Positions 4,935 through 5,606 of a stretch of 5,606 nucleotides of DNA are shown here, in pieces; the stretch's first letter is position 1, and each line of letters starts with the position of its first letter. This DNA is from an uncultured Burkholderiales bacterium (GTDB lineage: Bacteria > Pseudomonadota > Gammaproteobacteria > Burkholderiales > Burkholderiaceae_E). The position numbers were made by a program, and so were the translations under genes. Under the pieces are notes generated by a model. The model saw only the letters and a program-made list of their open reading frames with translations. It was not told the DNA's origin and ran no database searches. The DNA is taken from assembly GCA_903923345.1 (NCBI GenBank), contig CAIXXI010000168.1, positions 1 to 5,606 on the forward strand, in the 5' to 3' direction.

Positions 4935-5606
4935 TTAGAGCGCTTCGACCTTGCGCCGCTTGAGCATGAAATAGCCGGTGGCAGTGACCAATGCGGCGCC
5001 GATGATGCCCGCAAAGCGCTCGAGTTGGTGGGCGGTGGTTCCCCAGGACTCGGCGGTGTGTTCGACCCACTCGGAGATTGCCGGATCAGACAGCGCGATT
5101 TCGCCTGCAATGAAGCCCAAGAGTGCGGCCCCCAACCAGACGATGATCGGGAAGCGCTCGATCACTTTGAGCAGCAGGGTGCTGCCGAAAATCACCAGCG
5201 GAATGCTGATCGCCAGGCCAATCACCAGCAAGGTGGTATTGCCCTTCGCGGCCGCGGCAACTGCGATCACGTTATCCAGACTCATCACCAGATCGGCAAT
5301 CAGGATGGTTCGAATGGCAGTGGCCATCGAGCCTTTGCCCTCACCATGCCCGGCCTCGTCGTCTTCATTCTCAGGCACCAGCAGGGTCACACCGATGTAC
5401 AACAGCAGCACGGCTCCAATGAGCTTGAGCCAGGGCATTTGGAGTAGCTGAGCGGCCACCAGCGTCAGAACAATCCGCATCACGATCGCGGCTGCTGAAC
5501 CAACGAAGATCGCTTGCTTTTGCTGCGCAGGCGGCAGCGAACGCGCCGCGAGCGCAGTCACCACTGCGTTGTCGCCTGACAGCAAGATGTGTGCGATGAT
5601 GAGCTG
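4935..5606 (-). CDS. TerC/YjbE family membrane protein, N-terminus off window
   Basis: The visible 223 residues belong to the TerC integral membrane family, in the style of the YjbE subgroup. TerC relatives are linked to metal export, especially manganese, and to tellurite resistance. Both family signatures are present: LLSGDNAVV (Asp12, Asn13 of the visible part) and VMSLDNVIA (Asp111, Asn112), each in a membrane helix. About six hydrophobic segments are visible, with a charged, His-containing loop (79-92) between the halves and a basic KRRK end. The frame stays open to the right edge through QLIIAHI, matching the usual family helix, so the gene is partial; a TTG at 5585 is not the start. 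It is separated from the FHA operon by about 400 bases. Substrate is uncertain; manganese is a family-based guess. Confidence 0.9.
   Translation of the reverse strand, partial: QLIIAHILLSGDNAVVTALAARSLPPAQQKQAIFVGSAAAIVMRIVLTLVAAQLLQMPWLKLIGAVLLLYIGVTLLVPENEDDEAGHGEGKGSMATAIRTILIADLVMSLDNVIAVAAAAKGNTTLLVIGLAISIPLVIFGSTLLLKVIERFPIIVWLGAALLGFIAGEIALSDPAISEWVEHTAESWGTTAHQLERFAGIIGAALVTATGYFMLKRRKVEAL

Noticed and set aside
4591..4963. Small open frames on both strands in the terC-FHA gap
   Set aside because: They overlap each other, have low-complexity Arg/Ala/Pro composition, lack ribosome sites and resemble no family.
4935..5585. TTG at 5585 as start of the terC-like gene
   Set aside because: The frame continues to the right edge and the residues before it (QLIIAHI) match the first half of the conserved TerC helix. 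The true start is outside.

Overview
The window looks like chromosomal DNA of a GC-rich Gram-negative proteobacterium. A type IVa pilin with a sigma-54 promoter, a CHASE2 adenylate cyclase operon and a YjbE-type TerC protein together suggest a beta- or gammaproteobacterium. That placement rests on gene families and pilin sequence style, not on a marker gene. All five recognised genes lie on the minus strand, so transcription runs from right to left. No tRNA, rRNA, insertion sequence or CRISPR array was seen.

From right to left: (i) positions 5606-4935 hold a TerC/YjbE family membrane protein whose N-terminus is outside the window. (ii) Positions 4934-4534 form a 400-base non-coding gap with several strong hairpins. 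(iii) Positions 4533-1109 hold a compact three-gene operon: an FHA-domain protein, a CHASE2-class III adenylate cyclase, and a metallo-beta-lactamase-fold class II cyclic-nucleotide phosphodiesterase. The first two genes are 6 bases apart and the last two overlap by 4 bases. (iv) Positions 1108-846 are the control region of a pilin gene: three phased palindromes and a near-consensus sigma-54 promoter. (v) Positions 845-411 encode a type IV major pilin (PilA-like), followed by a strong rho-independent terminator at 337-366. (vi) Positions 214-1 repeat the whole pilin control region, with the three palindromes and the sigma-54 promoter at an offset of exactly 890 bases, firing leftward out of the window. 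This strongly suggests a second, tandem pilin-type gene just beyond the left edge.

The operon encodes both synthesis and breakdown of cAMP, with an FHA protein that may connect it to threonine phosphorylation. It sits directly upstream of a pilin gene whose promoter should be driven by a PilR-like enhancer-binding protein. cAMP controls type IV pili in some bacteria, so a functional link is plausible, but adjacency is the only direct evidence here. The least expected feature is the duplicated regulatory module: six copies of a 15-bp palindrome, TGACGC-RWT-GCGTCA, in two arrays of three with nearly identical spacing.
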